Shown piece after piece: positions 27,098 to 36,622 of a stretch of 64,000 bases of DNA. Source of the DNA: Williamsia phyllosphaerae (GTDB taxonomy: Bacteria > Actinomycetota > Actinomycetes > Mycobacteriales > Mycobacteriaceae); the NCBI RefSeq assembly GCF_014635305.1, contig NZ_BMCS01000001.1:1240001-1304000 (forward strand), given 5' to 3'. The first letter of the stretch is position 1; each line of letters starts with the position of its first letter. The position numbers were made by a program, and so were the translations under genes. Below the pieces are notes generated by a model. The model was given only the letters and a program-made list of their open reading frames with translations. It had not been told where the DNA came from and did not search any database.

Positions 27098-27211
27098 TCA
27101 GCGCCGCCCGGACGAGATCTCGCGACGGCCGAATTCGAGGCCGCCTCCGGAGGACATGAAGGCCCAGGAGAGGGCGGCGAATCCGGCGACGATGAGAACG
27201 GTGGTGACCAT
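27098..27211 (-). CDS. Small single-pass membrane protein (37 residues)
   Basis: The frame reads MVTTVLIVAGFAALSWAFMSS then a Gly-rich turn and a basic tail (GRREISSGRR), which is one membrane helix with a positive inner end. An AAGGGG lies nine bases before the ATG and a strong terminator follows, so it looks like a complete short transcription unit. No family was recognised. Such proteins often regulate larger membrane complexes, but that is only a possibility here. Confidence 0.5.
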   Translation of the reverse strand: MVTTVLIVAGFAALSWAFMSSGGGLEFGRREISSGRR

Positions 27212-27411
27212 GGTGTACCCCTTTTGTGCGGTGGTCGTGGAGCGATCGAGTGGGATCATCTGTGATCTCCCACGGTCTGCTCGTGATGACTCCATGCTAC
27301 GAGTACACGTGTTCACTGAAAAGGGTTTGGCATGGGAGTCACAGCGTCCCGACGAGAGAGTCGTGCGCCACACGATCGGCCGATGTGGACGGCCGTCTCA
27401 GTCGGTGAGGG

Positions 27412-28782
27412 TCACCTGTCGAACACGGACAGCGGTGCGCGGGCGATGGCCCGCCCACCGACCACCTTGGCCGAGATCGCGACGAGACGCGCCATGCCCT
27501 GGTAGGTCGCCGGGTTCAACAGCGTGGGCCACGTGGTGCGCAGTCGGTTCTCGCGCACCGGGCGACCATCGAAGCGATCCTGCAGCCACCGCAACGCCAT
27601 CGGTGCCGACATCGGGTGCAGCAGCATGTGTTCGCTGAACCGGTCCCGGTGGTAGGTCACGCTGGCGCCGCCCTCGGAGTAGAGACGCGCGAGCTCGTCG
27701 ATGTCGTCGACCGACATGATCCGATCGTTGACGGCCTGCACGATCAACACCGGCATGGCGGGTGTCGATCGCCCGAGTCGGATGGAGTCGAAGACCTCTC
27801 GCACCTCGGGCAGCGCGAGGATCTCCTCGAGGGGGCGGTCGAGCATGGAGGCCATGTCGGTGAACATGAACCGCACCACGGCCTCGACGGTGGTCATCTT
27901 CTGCAGGCGGGCGAGCGACTTCTTGCCCGCGGGGGTGGCATGGGTCTCGATGACCCGCTGCAGCTCGGGGTAGACGTGCGTCAGCGCACCGACGACCAGG
28001 GCGGGCAGACCTGAGAAGAAGCTGCCGTTGAGACGTTCGTACGTCTTGCCGAGATCGCCGACCGGAGAACCCAACACGGCTCCGACGACGTCGAGTTCGG
28101 GTGCGTACTCGGCGTACATCTCCGCGGCCCACGCGGAGGCGAGGCCGCCGCCGGAGTATCCCCACAAACCCACCGGCGCGGAGCCGGCCACGTTCAGCGG
28201 GGCGTGGTTGATCGCGGCGCGGATCCCGTCGAGCACGCAGTAGCCGGGCTCGCGGGGCAGGCCCCACAATCCGCGCGGCCCTTCGTGATCAGGGATCGAG
28301 ACCGCCCATCCCTCGGCCAGAAGGGCTGCGATCAGCAGGAATTCGAGCTGCGGTAGAGCGCCGAGAGCCTTGGATCCGCGACGCAGGGCGTACGACGGGA
28401 AACACCGGCCCGCGATGGCATCGATGGCGCACTGGTACGAGACGATCGGGTAGACCTCGCCGGGGGGCCGGCTCGACGGCGACAACACGGTCGTGACCGC
28501 GGCCATCGGATCACCGTTCATGTCGGTGGTGCGATACGACAGCTGCACCGCCGCGATCCGCTGAGGGATCACCCCGAGGAAGGCCAGACCGACGTCGCGG
28601 GACCGCAGGACCGTTCCGGGTGCGAGGTCGGCGAGGCCGTCGACCGTCTCGTAGAACGGGTCGTCGCGGGGGAGCAGTGGGCGCCGGCCGGTGAGATCGT
28701 GATGGGGGGCGTCGAAAGACCCCGTTGCGGGCACGCTGCGCTCTTCGTCGTGAATCGAGATGTCGTATTCCTCGGTGGCCAT
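27412..28782 (-). CDS. Secretory-lipase (LIP) family alpha/beta hydrolase
   Basis: The 456-residue protein resembles the LIP family (PF03583) of triacylglycerol lipases. The nucleophile elbow GYSGGG places Ser at 210. Asp in AVNDRI and His in SEHMLLH are good triad partners. Unlike many family members, it has no clear signal peptide at the chosen start, ATG 28782; starting ten bases earlier at a GTG (28791) adds only three residues. It likely hydrolyses acylglycerols or other esters. The gene is divergent from the TetR gene, whose palindromic operator lies about 90 bases away. Confidence 0.85.
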   Translation of the reverse strand: MATEEYDISIHDEERSVPATGSFDAPHHDLTGRRPLLPRDDPFYETVDGLADLAPGTVLRSRDVGLAFLGVIPQRIAAVQLSYRTTDMNGDPMAAVTTVLSPSSRPPGEVYPIVSYQCAIDAIAGRCFPSYALRRGSKALGALPQLEFLLIAALLAEGWAVSIPDHEGPRGLWGLPREPGYCVLDGIRAAINHAPLNVAGSAPVGLWGYSGGGLASAWAAEMYAEYAPELDVVGAVLGSPVGDLGKTYERLNGSFFSGLPALVVGALTHVYPELQRVIETHATPAGKKSLARLQKMTTVEAVVRFMFTDMASMLDRPLEEILALPEVREVFDSIRLGRSTPAMPVLIVQAVNDRIMSVDDIDELARLYSEGGASVTYHRDRFSEHMLLHPMSAPMALRWLQDRFDGRPVRENRLRTTWPTLLNPATYQGMARLVAISAKVVGGRAIARAPLSVFDR

Positions 28783-28867
28783 TGGACACACCGTCGTGTC
28801 CGATCATCTGACCGTAGCGCAGGTCACACTTCGACCGCTCGCCCCGGTGGTTGCGCCGCCGCCTTGT

Positions 28868-28893
28868 ATTTGTACCGATCGTTCGGTACAAAT
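28868..28893. promoter_or_regulatory. Perfect palindrome, TetR operator candidate
   Basis: ATTTGTACCGA-TCGT-TCGGTACAAAT has perfect 11-base arms and ends seven bases before the TetR start. Such ACCGA-type palindromes are common TetR targets. Binding would block expression of the TetR gene and possibly of downstream genes. Confidence 0.8.
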
Positions 28894-28899
28894 GGAGTC

Positions 28900-29469
28900 A
28901 TGGCGCCTCGCAGCATCTCCGATACCGACCTCGTCGACCGTCTGGAGACCGTCTTCCGTGATGTCGGCTACGACGGTGCGAGTCTCGCAACCATCGCGGA
29001 AGCGACCGGGTTGCAGAAGTCGAGCCTCTACAACCGGTTCCCGGGCGGAAAGCAACAGATGGCGGCTGAGGTGGCCGGGTCGGTGGGCGCACAGTTCGCG
29101 ACCGACATCCTGTCGCCGTTGACCACCGACGCGCCCGCGGCTGATCGGATCGACGGTGTCGCCGCCAATCTCGAGACCTTCTACCGGGGTGGGGAGCACC
29201 CGTGCCTGCTGAACATGTTGTCGGTCGGCGACGCCGGGACCGCGGCCCGCACCAATCTCCGCGCCGGTGCGGACCACTGGATCAGCGCTTTCGCCGACGT
29301 CGCGCGCGCCGCCGGAGCCACTCGCGATGACGCCACGGCTCGAGCTCAGGACGCCATCTGCGCCATCGAGGGTGCCCTCGTGCTCGCCCGCGTCACCGGT
29401 CAGACCGACGCATTCCATCGCGCGCTGACCCGTCTTCCCGCACTGCTCCTGGGGAGCTCACCCAGCTGA
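28900..29469 (+). CDS. TetR-family regulator (autoregulated cluster)
   Basis: The 189-residue protein has a TetR DNA-binding domain (ETVFRDVGYDGASLATIAEA, LQKSSLYNRFPGGKQQM) and a C-terminal domain of the TetR_C_33 kind with a Cys in EHPCLLNML. It is preceded by the palindrome at 28868-28893. The flavin-type protein and a Baeyer-Villiger monooxygenase follow on the same strand, so it probably controls oxidation of an exogenous compound. Confidence 0.92.
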   Translation: MAPRSISDTDLVDRLETVFRDVGYDGASLATIAEATGLQKSSLYNRFPGGKQQMAAEVAGSVGAQFATDILSPLTTDAPAADRIDGVAANLETFYRGGEHPCLLNMLSVGDAGTAARTNLRAGADHWISAFADVARAAGATRDDATARAQDAICAIEGALVLARVTGQTDAFHRALTRLPALLLGSSPS

Positions 29470-29529
29470 GAGCGACCGTCCGCGCACCGTCGTGGTGCGA
29501 CCACACCCACTGCCACCGAGGACCAGCCC

Positions 29530-30132
29530 ATGCCGAACTACTACGACATCGCATTCGGACCACATGAGGTCGCCCATCAGGAGCGACACAATTCGGCACG
29601 GCGGTACGAGATGATGGCCGCGCAGCCGGGACCCGACGGCCTCGGGCCCGAGGAGATCGAATTCCTCGCCGACCGCGACAGCTTCTACATTGCGTCGGTG
29701 GGCGCAGACGGATGGCCGTATGTGCAACATCGGGGTGGACCGCAAGGCTTCGTCACCGTCAGTCCGGACGCGCGACAGATCGCGTGGGCCGAGCGTGCCG
29801 GGAACCGGCAGTACATCACCGCGGGACACCTCGACGGCGATGATCGGGTGTCGCTCATCGCGGTCGATTACCCGGCTCGCCGCCGGCTGAAGATCTACGG
29901 TCGTGCGCGATACGACACCGCGCCGTCGCCCGACGTGCTCGCCCGGCTCGGCATCGACGGGCCGATGGATGCGCTGCTGACGGTCACGGTCGAGGCGTTC
30001 GACTGGAACTGCCCGAAGTTCATCACCCCGCGGTTCACCGCGGACGAGGTCCGCGCCGCCGCCGAACCCCTGCAGAACCGAATCGCCGAGCTCGAGAAGC
30101 AGGTCGAGTTGTTGAGGCAGCATCAGGCGTGA
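29530..30132 (+). CDS. Pyridoxamine-phosphate-oxidase-like flavin protein
   Basis: The 200-residue protein resembles the PNPOx-like split-barrel family: FLADRDSFYIASVGADGWPYVQHRGGPQGFV and a DDRVSLIAVDY strand. It ends in a short coiled coil (about 178-198, RIAELEKQVELLRQHQ). It probably binds FMN or F420; the reaction is unknown. It lies between TetR and a monooxygenase and likely shares their inducer. Confidence 0.88.
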   Translation: MPNYYDIAFGPHEVAHQERHNSARRYEMMAAQPGPDGLGPEEIEFLADRDSFYIASVGADGWPYVQHRGGPQGFVTVSPDARQIAWAERAGNRQYITAGHLDGDDRVSLIAVDYPARRRLKIYGRARYDTAPSPDVLARLGIDGPMDALLTVTVEAFDWNCPKFITPRFTADEVRAAAEPLQNRIAELEKQVELLRQHQA

Positions 30133-30246
30133 GAACGCCGCCCGAGAAAGTGGTCGCCCCGGTCTCCCCGACGGATAACGTGGACCTCGGTGTCGCACAA
30201 TCGGTACCCGCGCGGGTGCCGACTCGCGAGCAGACGAAGGCAGGCC

Positions 30247-31728
30247 ATGACCCACGGCTCGACAATCAACCGTCCCACGATCGCGATCGTCGGGGCCGGG
30301 TTCGCCGGCCTCGGCATGGCGATCAGCCTGAAACGCGCCGGCCTGACGGACTTCACCGTCTTCGAACGCGGGGACGACGTGGGCGGATGTTGGCGGATGA
30401 ACACCTATCCGGGCGCCGCCTGCGACGTGCCGTCGCACCTGTACTCGTTCTCGTTCGCCCCGAACCCGCGATGGTCCCGACGATTCGCGCCCCAGCCGGA
30501 GATCCTCGACTACCTGCAGCACTGTGCCCGCGAATACGACCTGCACCCACACATCCGACTGCGGACCGCAGTGGAGTCAGCGGTCTATGACGACACCGAG
30601 AACACGTGGGCCGTCACCCTGGCCGACGGCACCGTGTCGGTCTTCGACCTCGTCGTCTTCGCCTGCGGGCAGCTGAGCCGCCCGGCCACCCCGCACGTTC
30701 CCGGCATCGAGAAGTTCGAGGGCACCGTCTTCCACTCGGCGCAGTGGGACCACGACTACCCGCTCGCCGGGAAACGGGTCGCCGTCGTCGGCACCGGTGC
30801 CTCGGCGATCCAGTTCGTCCCGAAGATCGCCGACGAGGTCGCGAGCCTGCACCTGTTCCAACGGTCGGCGCCCTACGTCATCCCCAAGGCCGACTACCCG
30901 TACTCGCAACGCGTGCGCCGTGTGTTCGCCGCGCTGCCCGCCGTCCAGCGGCTGTCGAGGTGGCTCACCTACGTGACGCTCGAGCCGCGGGTGATCGCGT
31001 TCAACCGGTATCCCGGTCTGATGAAACTGTTCGCCTGGCGGTACCGACGGCTGGTGGCCAAGTCGATCCCCGATCCCGATCTGCGCGAGGCGCTCAAGCC
31101 CGACTATCCGATCGGCTGCAAGCGGATCCTCATCTCCAACGACTACCTCGCCTCACTGGCCGGCCCGCACGTCGATGTCGTCACCGAACCCATCGCCGAG
31201 GTCGGGCCGTCGTCGATCACCGTCGCCGGCGGGACGTCGGTCGAGGTCGACGCCATCATCTTCGGCACCGGATTCCACGCGACCGACTTCCTCCGCGGCA
31301 TCTCGGTGACCGGACGCGACGACACCGACCTGCACACCGTGTGGGCCGACGGCGCGTACGCGCACCTGGGTCTGACCGTCAACGGGTTCCCCAACATGTT
31401 CCTGCTCTACGGCCCGAACACCAACCTCGGCCACACGTCGATCATCCTGATGCTCGAGGCCCAGATGCGGTACATCATCGAGGCCACCCGGCTGCTGCGC
31501 GTGCGACGCGGCTCGGCCATCGAGGTCCGTACCGATGCCCAGTCGGTGTCGAATGACGCTGTGCAGGCGGCGTTGTCGGAGACGGTCTGGAATCAGGGGT
31601 GCAACAGCTGGTACAAGACCGCGAGCGGTAAGAACACCAACAACTGGCCGGCGTCGACGGCGAAGTACATCCGGATGACGCGCTCGGTCGACGAGGACGA
31701 CTACACCTGGGGTCGGTCGTCGGCCTGA
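30247..31728 (+). CDS. Baeyer-Villiger-type flavin monooxygenase
   Basis: The 493-residue enzyme has a FAD site (GAGFAGLG, 16-23), an NADPH site (VVGTGASA) and the Baeyer-Villiger fingerprint FxGxxxHxxxW, here FEGTVFHSAQW at about 157-167 followed by Asp. Such enzymes insert oxygen next to a ketone. Start 30247 follows AAGG at good spacing. It ends one base before the convergent acyl-CoA dehydrogenase gene. Substrate unknown. Confidence 0.92.
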   Translation: MTHGSTINRPTIAIVGAGFAGLGMAISLKRAGLTDFTVFERGDDVGGCWRMNTYPGAACDVPSHLYSFSFAPNPRWSRRFAPQPEILDYLQHCAREYDLHPHIRLRTAVESAVYDDTENTWAVTLADGTVSVFDLVVFACGQLSRPATPHVPGIEKFEGTVFHSAQWDHDYPLAGKRVAVVGTGASAIQFVPKIADEVASLHLFQRSAPYVIPKADYPYSQRVRRVFAALPAVQRLSRWLTYVTLEPRVIAFNRYPGLMKLFAWRYRRLVAKSIPDPDLREALKPDYPIGCKRILISNDYLASLAGPHVDVVTEPIAEVGPSSITVAGGTSVEVDAIIFGTGFHATDFLRGISVTGRDDTDLHTVWADGAYAHLGLTVNGFPNMFLLYGPNTNLGHTSIILMLEAQMRYIIEATRLLRVRRGSAIEVRTDAQSVSNDAVQAALSETVWNQGCNSWYKTASGKNTNNWPASTAKYIRMTRSVDEDDYTWGRSSA

Positions 31729-32898
31729 TCAGCGCAGCAGCGCCCGCGACATCACGACGCGCTGGATCTGGTTGGTGCCCTCGTAGATCTGCGTGATCTT
31801 GGCATCGCGCATCATCCGCTCCACGGGGAAGTCGCGGGTGTAGCCGGCACCGCCGAACAACTGCACGGCGTTGGTGGTCACCTCCATCGCCACGTCGGAG
31901 GCAAAGCACTTCGACGCCGAGGCGATGAAACCGATCTTCTCCTCGCCACGTTCGGCACGTGCGGCCGCCGAGTAGACCATCAACCGGGCGGCCTCGATCT
32001 TCATCGCCATGTCGGCGATCATGAACTCCACACCCTGGAACTGGGCGATCGACTTGCCGAACTGCTTGCGCTCCTTGACATATGCGATGGTGTGGTCGAG
32101 CGCTCCCTGCGCGATCCCGACCGCCTGCGCCCCGATGGTCGGGCGGGTGTGGTCGAGGGTGGCCAGCGCGGTCTTGAAACCGGTTCCGGGTTCGCCGATG
32201 ATCCGGTCGCCGGGGATCCGGCACTTCTCGAAGTACAGTTCTGCGGTCGGTGAGCCGTGCAGGCCCATCTTCCGTTCGGTGGGCCCGACCGTGAATCCTT
32301 CGTCGTCCTTGTGGACCACGAACGACGAGATCCCGTTCGCGCCCTTGTCGGGGTCGGTCACCGCCATGACGGTGTACCAGGTCGCCCTGCCGCCGTTGGT
32401 GATCCAACACTTCGACCCGTCGAGGACCCACGCGTCGCCGTCGGCACGGGCGCGCGTTCGCATGGCGGCGGCGTCGCTGCCCGCCTCGCGCTCGGACAGT
32501 GCGTAGGCGGCCATCGCCTCGCCCGAGGCCAGTGACGGGAACACCTGCTGCTTGATCTCGTCCGACCCGCGCAGCACGATCCCCTGCGTACCCAGCTTGT
32601 TGGCGATCGGGATCATCGACGACGACGCGCACACCCGCGCCACCTCCTCGATGACGATGCACGCCGCGACCGCGTCCGCGCCCTGGCCGCCGTATTCATC
32701 GGGGATGTGCATCGCGGAGAACCCCGCGGCGTTCAGCGCGGTCAGTGCCTCGTCGGGGTAGCGGGAGTCCTCGTCGACCTCGGCGGCGTACGGGGCGATC
32801 TGCTTCTCGCACAGGTCACGGAGCACCGCTCGGAGCTCGTTGTGCTCGTCCGGGAGAGCGAACACGTCGAACGAAGAATTGCCTTGCCAGTGCGCCAC
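31729..32898 (-). CDS. Acyl-CoA dehydrogenase
   Basis: The 389-residue FAD enzyme performs the first step of beta-oxidation of an acyl-CoA. Features are YALSEREAGSDAAAM, FVVHKDDEGFTVGPTERKMG and the ending IYEGTNQIQRVVMSRALLR, in which Glu in YEGT is the catalytic base. The start is GTG. It resembles the FadE25 type; chain-length specificity cannot be told. It converges with the monooxygenase with no gap. Confidence 0.93.
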   Translation of the reverse strand: MAHWQGNSSFDVFALPDEHNELRAVLRDLCEKQIAPYAAEVDEDSRYPDEALTALNAAGFSAMHIPDEYGGQGADAVAACIVIEEVARVCASSSMIPIANKLGTQGIVLRGSDEIKQQVFPSLASGEAMAAYALSEREAGSDAAAMRTRARADGDAWVLDGSKCWITNGGRATWYTVMAVTDPDKGANGISSFVVHKDDEGFTVGPTERKMGLHGSPTAELYFEKCRIPGDRIIGEPGTGFKTALATLDHTRPTIGAQAVGIAQGALDHTIAYVKERKQFGKSIAQFQGVEFMIADMAMKIEAARLMVYSAAARAERGEEKIGFIASASKCFASDVAMEVTTNAVQLFGGAGYTRDFPVERMMRDAKITQIYEGTNQIQRVVMSRALLR

Positions 32899-33028
32899 AG
32901 ATCGTCCTCGTGCTCGTCCGGCCCCCTGCCAGAACTCTAACCCCCTGGTCGGACGTGGTTTGCGCTTGGGGTGATCTGTATTACAGTGCGGTGATCAAGT
33001 GATGAACGACACATGATGGGTAGTGAGC

Positions 33029-33253
33029 ATGGCATCTCCGGACACTCCGCAGAACATGGCCGCGATGTCGTGTTGCCCCGGTGGGGCGGTCGCGATGCTG
33101 GGGGTGGGACTCGGTCACATGCTGGCCGGATCGATGCACCGGCTCGCCGCCCGTCGGGCCCGCCGCCGCGAACTCCACATGCTCCAGCAGATGTGGGCGG
33201 CTGAGTGCGCCTCCCCGGTGATCACGCCCCGGCACCGAGATCGTCCGAACTAG
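33029..33253 (+). CDS. Small Cys-containing protein of unknown function
   Basis: This frame encodes 74 residues from ATG 33029. It has adjacent Cys (SCCPGG), a short hydrophobic stretch (GGAVAMLGVGLGHMLAG) and a highly basic helix (HRLAARRARRRELHML). A GTG six bases earlier is in frame. I recognised no family and the ribosome site is weak, so it may not be a gene. Confidence 0.35.
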   Translation: MASPDTPQNMAAMSCCPGGAVAMLGVGLGHMLAGSMHRLAARRARRRELHMLQQMWAAECASPVITPRHRDRPN

Positions 33254-33280
33254 AGGTCACCTCCGGTGTCGCCGCAGGAC

Positions 33281-33646
33281 TCAGGCAGCGGCGAGGGTGA
33301 TCACCACGGCGATGGAGACAATCGCGAGAACCGCTGCGGGGAGTGACGCGCCACGGGTCTCGGCGTTGCTGTAGTCACCGAACTTCGCGTGGAAGACCAC
33401 GGCGCCGATGAACACGATGGCCAGACCGATGCCGGCCAAGATCCCCAGCGGGTGCCAGAAGATGCCGATGATCAGCCCGACCGCGCCTGCGACCTCGGCG
33501 GCACCGATGAATCGGACCAGGTTCGGGCTCAGGTTGCGGCCGGTCAACTGCTCGGACGCGGGGCCCTTGAGCAGGGCTTTCGGAGCTCCGGCGGCTGCGC
33601 TGACGAGCGCCAGGATGATGCTGAGGATCACGGCGGTGATGAACAT
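33281..33646 (-). CDS. DoxX-like membrane protein
   Basis: The 121-residue protein has four predicted membrane segments and the DoxX-like motif SPNLVRFIGAAEVAGAVGLI. Family members are often linked to redox stress. The ATG at 33646 is favoured over 33652, because GAAGGA then has proper spacing. It is divergent from a MarR gene with two shared inverted repeats between them, so MarR repression is likely. Confidence 0.85.
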   Translation of the reverse strand: MFITAVILSIILALVSAAAGAPKALLKGPASEQLTGRNLSPNLVRFIGAAEVAGAVGLIIGIFWHPLGILAGIGLAIVFIGAVVFHAKFGDYSNAETRGASLPAAVLAIVSIAVVITLAAA

Positions 33647-33685
33647 GGACATTCCTTCGGTCGCGGGGCGGTTCGCCCAGGGAAC

Positions 33686-33738
33686 TTGCCTACGCAAGTA
33701 CTGCCGGTCAGCGTGACACAAAGTATTTGCGTACGCAA
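33686..33738. promoter_or_regulatory. Twin MarR operator candidate
   Basis: TTGCGTACGCAA (33727-33738) is a perfect 12-base palindrome, and TTGCCTACGCAA (33686-33697) differs by one base. Both lie between the divergent doxX-like and marR starts, 41 bases apart. Confidence 0.75.
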
Positions 33739-33749
33739 TAATTGCGGGC

Positions 33750-34244
33750 ATGGCGGATCCCGAGGAACGTGACGTGCTGCCGGATCGGTCACGTCCGCTG
33801 TCGGATGCCGAGGCCCGGGTGTGGCGCGCAGTGGCCCGTGCTCTGATCCTGGTCCCACGCGCCCTCGACATCGATCTGCAGCGCGACTCCGACATCACCC
33901 TGAGCGAGTACCAGGTGCTGATGATCCTGTCGGAATCGCCGGGGCGGCAACGTCGCATGAGCGAGCTCGCGACGTTCGTCGGGCTCTCGGCCAGCCGCAT
34001 GACGCGGCTCGTCGACGCCCAGCAGGAGCTGGGGCTGGTGCGCAGGACACGGGACGCCGCCGACGGTCGCGGCATGATCGCCCATCTCACCGACGCTGGA
34101 TTCGCGCGGCTCGTCGAGGCCTATCCGGCGCACCTGGCGAGCGTGCGTGAACGCGTCATGGCGCCGCTCTCGGGTCTCGATCAGGACGCGCTGGGCGCGG
34201 CGCTCGAGGGACTGACCGGGCCGACGCCCCCGGACCTCTGCTGA
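33750..34244 (+). CDS. MarR-family regulator
   Basis: The 164-residue winged-helix protein has ITLSEYQVLMILSESPG, then the recognition helix (MSELATFVGLSASRMTRLVD) and a wing with DAADGRGM. It sits 104 bases from the divergent DoxX-like gene and close to the two palindromes, so self- and doxX-control is likely. The nature of the inducer is unknown. Confidence 0.92.
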   Translation: MADPEERDVLPDRSRPLSDAEARVWRAVARALILVPRALDIDLQRDSDITLSEYQVLMILSESPGRQRRMSELATFVGLSASRMTRLVDAQQELGLVRRTRDAADGRGMIAHLTDAGFARLVEAYPAHLASVRERVMAPLSGLDQDALGAALEGLTGPTPPDLC

Positions 34245-34262
34245 TCCCGCACCCCCGTGAAC

Positions 34263-34811
34263 TCAGCCGGGAAGCTGAGCGGCCAGTTCGTGGAGCTTCG
34301 GGATCTGCGTGGTGGGCGCGGTCGCGATCGAGGTCGCCAGCGTGCGTGCGGGGTCGTAGATGCCCGACGCCAGCTCGCGTTGCGCCATCGCCGCGGCTCC
34401 CGTCTCGCTGGACGCCGACGCGAGCAGCACGTCGCGGTCGAACGTGACCCCGGTTTCGCCACGGAGTCGGGCCAACTCCGCGTCGGTGACGTAGCCGTCG
34501 GGCATGCCCATGTCGACGTTCGGGGGCGCCGGCACCTCGCTCGACCAACCACGCAGGGCTTTGAGTTCCGGTGACTGCTGCGAGACGATGAGCCGCCCGA
34601 AGTCGCGAACCCGGGCATCGGACCCCTTGTTGGCGGCGAGTTGTCCGACCTCGATGGCGCGTTCGTGATGCATGGCCATCGCCGAGATGAAGAGTCCGTC
34701 GGTGTCGTTGTGCGTTGCTGCGGCGTCGTCGCTCCCACATGCGGTGAGCCCCGCCGAGGTGACCAGCACGGCCGCGGAGAACGCGATGACATGTTTGCGG
34801 AACAGGTGCAT
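34263..34811 (-). CDS. DUF305-family lipoprotein
   Basis: The 182-residue protein has a signal peptide ending in the lipobox LTAC, which makes Cys the first mature residue. The DUF305 signature follows: MAMHHERAIEVGQLAA (His pair) and a second similar helical half with MAQRELASG. The fold is a ferritin-like four-helix bundle. Related proteins are linked to copper or metal handling, but no direct evidence is present. It is divergent from the next gene across 41 bases. Confidence 0.88.
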   Translation of the reverse strand: MHLFRKHVIAFSAAVLVTSAGLTACGSDDAAATHNDTDGLFISAMAMHHERAIEVGQLAANKGSDARVRDFGRLIVSQQSPELKALRGWSSEVPAPPNVDMGMPDGYVTDAELARLRGETGVTFDRDVLLASASSETGAAAMAQRELASGIYDPARTLATSIATAPTTQIPKLHELAAQLPG

Positions 34812-34852
34812 CACTCCATAGTGCGCCTCCTCGCAGATGACACGATGGCGCG

Positions 34853-35938
34853 ATGACGACGATCGCGGTGCTCCCCGGCGATGGGATCGGCCCCGAGGTC
34901 GTCGATGCGGCGCTGCCGGTCCTCGATGCGGTGGGCGTGGGGTGGAGCGTCGAGTTCGGCGAGATCGGGTGGGGCTGCTGGCGCCGTGAGGGCGAACCGA
35001 TCCCGCCGTCCACCTGGGATCTGATCGAGCGGTGTGACGCGACGCTGATGGGCGCGATCACCAGCAAACCCCCGCGCGAGGCCGAGGCCGAGCTGCCACC
35101 GGATCTGCGTGGCACCGGTCGGCGCTACGCGTCTCCGGTCATCGCTTTGCGTCGGCGGCTCGGGCTGTTCGCGAACATCCGCCCGATCACCGATCTGTAC
35201 GGCGACGACTTCGACTTCGTCGTGATCCGCGAGAACACCGAGGGTCTCTACGCGGGATACGACTACCGCGGCCTCGACGATGCTCTGTGGGATCTCGTCG
35301 GAGACCATCCCGGTGCCGTCGAATCCGGTCGTGACGACACCGCCGTCGCCCTCCGTCTGCAGACCCGCTCGGGTCTCGATCGCATCTTCCGCTGTGCCTT
35401 CGAGCGGGCCGCGGCCGGCGGCTTCACCCGCGTCACGCTCGCCGACAAGCCGAACGTCCTGCGGGCGAGTGGGGAGCTGGCTCGCGAGCGATTCGATGCG
35501 ATCGCGGCCGAGCACCCCGACATCGAGGCGCACACCGCCAACGTCGATGCGGTCGCGATGGCGATGGTGCGATCGCCCGGGTCGTTCGGGGTGATCGTCG
35601 CGGAGAACATGTTCGGCGACATCCTCTCCGACCTCGGCGCCGGCGTGATGGGAGGACTCGGCCTCGCGAGCAGCGCGAACGTCGGTGGGCACGGGAGCCT
35701 GTTCGAGCCCGTCCACGGCAGTGCACCCGACATCGCCGGACGCGGGGTGGCGAACCCGTTCGCGACGATCCTCACCGTCGCACAGATGCTCAGCGAACTC
35801 GGAGCGCCGGGCGAAGCGGCCCGCATCCGGGCTGCCGTCCGCGATGTGGTCCGGCACGGTGCGGTCGTGCCCCCCGACCTCGGCGGCGCCGCGAGCACCG
35901 TGGACGCGGCGGCCGAGGTGATCCGTCGGCTCGGCTGA
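34853..35938 (+). CDS. Isocitrate/isopropylmalate dehydrogenase family enzyme
   Basis: The 361-residue enzyme oxidises and decarboxylates a 2-hydroxy acid with NAD(P). Start MTTIAVLPGDGIGPEVVDAA, IRENTEGLYAGYDY, ADKPNVLRA and NMFGDILSDL are family hallmarks. The loop after ITSKPP differs from LeuB (no SVGGPKW), so a tartrate- or homoisocitrate-like role is possible; LeuB itself is usually elsewhere in the genome. It starts 41 bases from a divergent lipoprotein gene. Confidence 0.9.
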   Translation: MTTIAVLPGDGIGPEVVDAALPVLDAVGVGWSVEFGEIGWGCWRREGEPIPPSTWDLIERCDATLMGAITSKPPREAEAELPPDLRGTGRRYASPVIALRRRLGLFANIRPITDLYGDDFDFVVIRENTEGLYAGYDYRGLDDALWDLVGDHPGAVESGRDDTAVALRLQTRSGLDRIFRCAFERAAAGGFTRVTLADKPNVLRASGELARERFDAIAAEHPDIEAHTANVDAVAMAMVRSPGSFGVIVAENMFGDILSDLGAGVMGGLGLASSANVGGHGSLFEPVHGSAPDIAGRGVANPFATILTVAQMLSELGAPGEAARIRAAVRDVVRHGAVVPPDLGGAASTVDAAAEVIRRLG

Positions 35939-36036
35939 ACCACCCCCGGGGCATTCGATACGACATCTTGACGCCGTCGCGGGTTTCTTTACGCCGCGTG
36001 TCTGGTGCCGCCGGCCGGGGCGCGTGACCATGAATC

Positions 36037-36549
36037 ATGACCTCCACCGCCGTTGCCGCAGAACCGTTTCCGTCCGTCGTCGAGACCATCACCGCTGACA
36101 CGGTGCAGCGCGCCGACGGTCCGTCGTTCTTCCGACTGCGCCCGCCGGCCCCGATCCGGTTGCTTACCGCCACCTGGGATCGCAGCCACAACCCGCCGCG
36201 GGCCACGTCCGGCCACGTGGCCCTCGAGTACCCGGTGACCAGCGGTATCGTCGTCAGCCGCAACCTGTACGCGGTGACCGACGAGATGCGCGACGCCCTC
36301 ATGGACTCGGACCTGACCGGTTTCGCGTTCGGCCCGCTGGCCGTCACCCGGTCACATCATCTCGTCGGTGACGGCCTCGCCTGCACGTCCGCACTGCACA
36401 CCCTCGTACTCACCGGCCGCGCATGCCGCAGCGACATCGCGCCGTGGCGTTGTGACTCACTGGCACTCTCGCGTCGTGCGGCCCGGTTCTTCTGGAAACA
36501 CGATCCCGCCCTGCTGGCGTTCACCACCTCGCTCGACGTCATCTCCTGA
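36037..36549 (+). CDS. Conserved-looking hypothetical protein (170 residues)
   Basis: No family was recognised. The protein has several Arg and His residues (VTRSHHLVGDGLACTS), two central Cys and no membrane segment or signal peptide. Its codon use resembles that of neighbours, and the start ATG 36037 is plausible. It lies between a dehydrogenase gene and a potassium channel gene with separate small gaps, so context gives no clear hint. Confidence 0.6.
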   Translation: MTSTAVAAEPFPSVVETITADTVQRADGPSFFRLRPPAPIRLLTATWDRSHNPPRATSGHVALEYPVTSGIVVSRNLYAVTDEMRDALMDSDLTGFAFGPLAVTRSHHLVGDGLACTSALHTLVLTGRACRSDIAPWRCDSLALSRRAARFFWKHDPALLAFTTSLDVIS

Positions 36550-36622
36550 GGACCGTTCACCCCGCTGAACTGCGCGTTCCGCCGTAAAGTCACTGCACAA
36601 CAGTGGCGGGTGGAGGTGCGTG

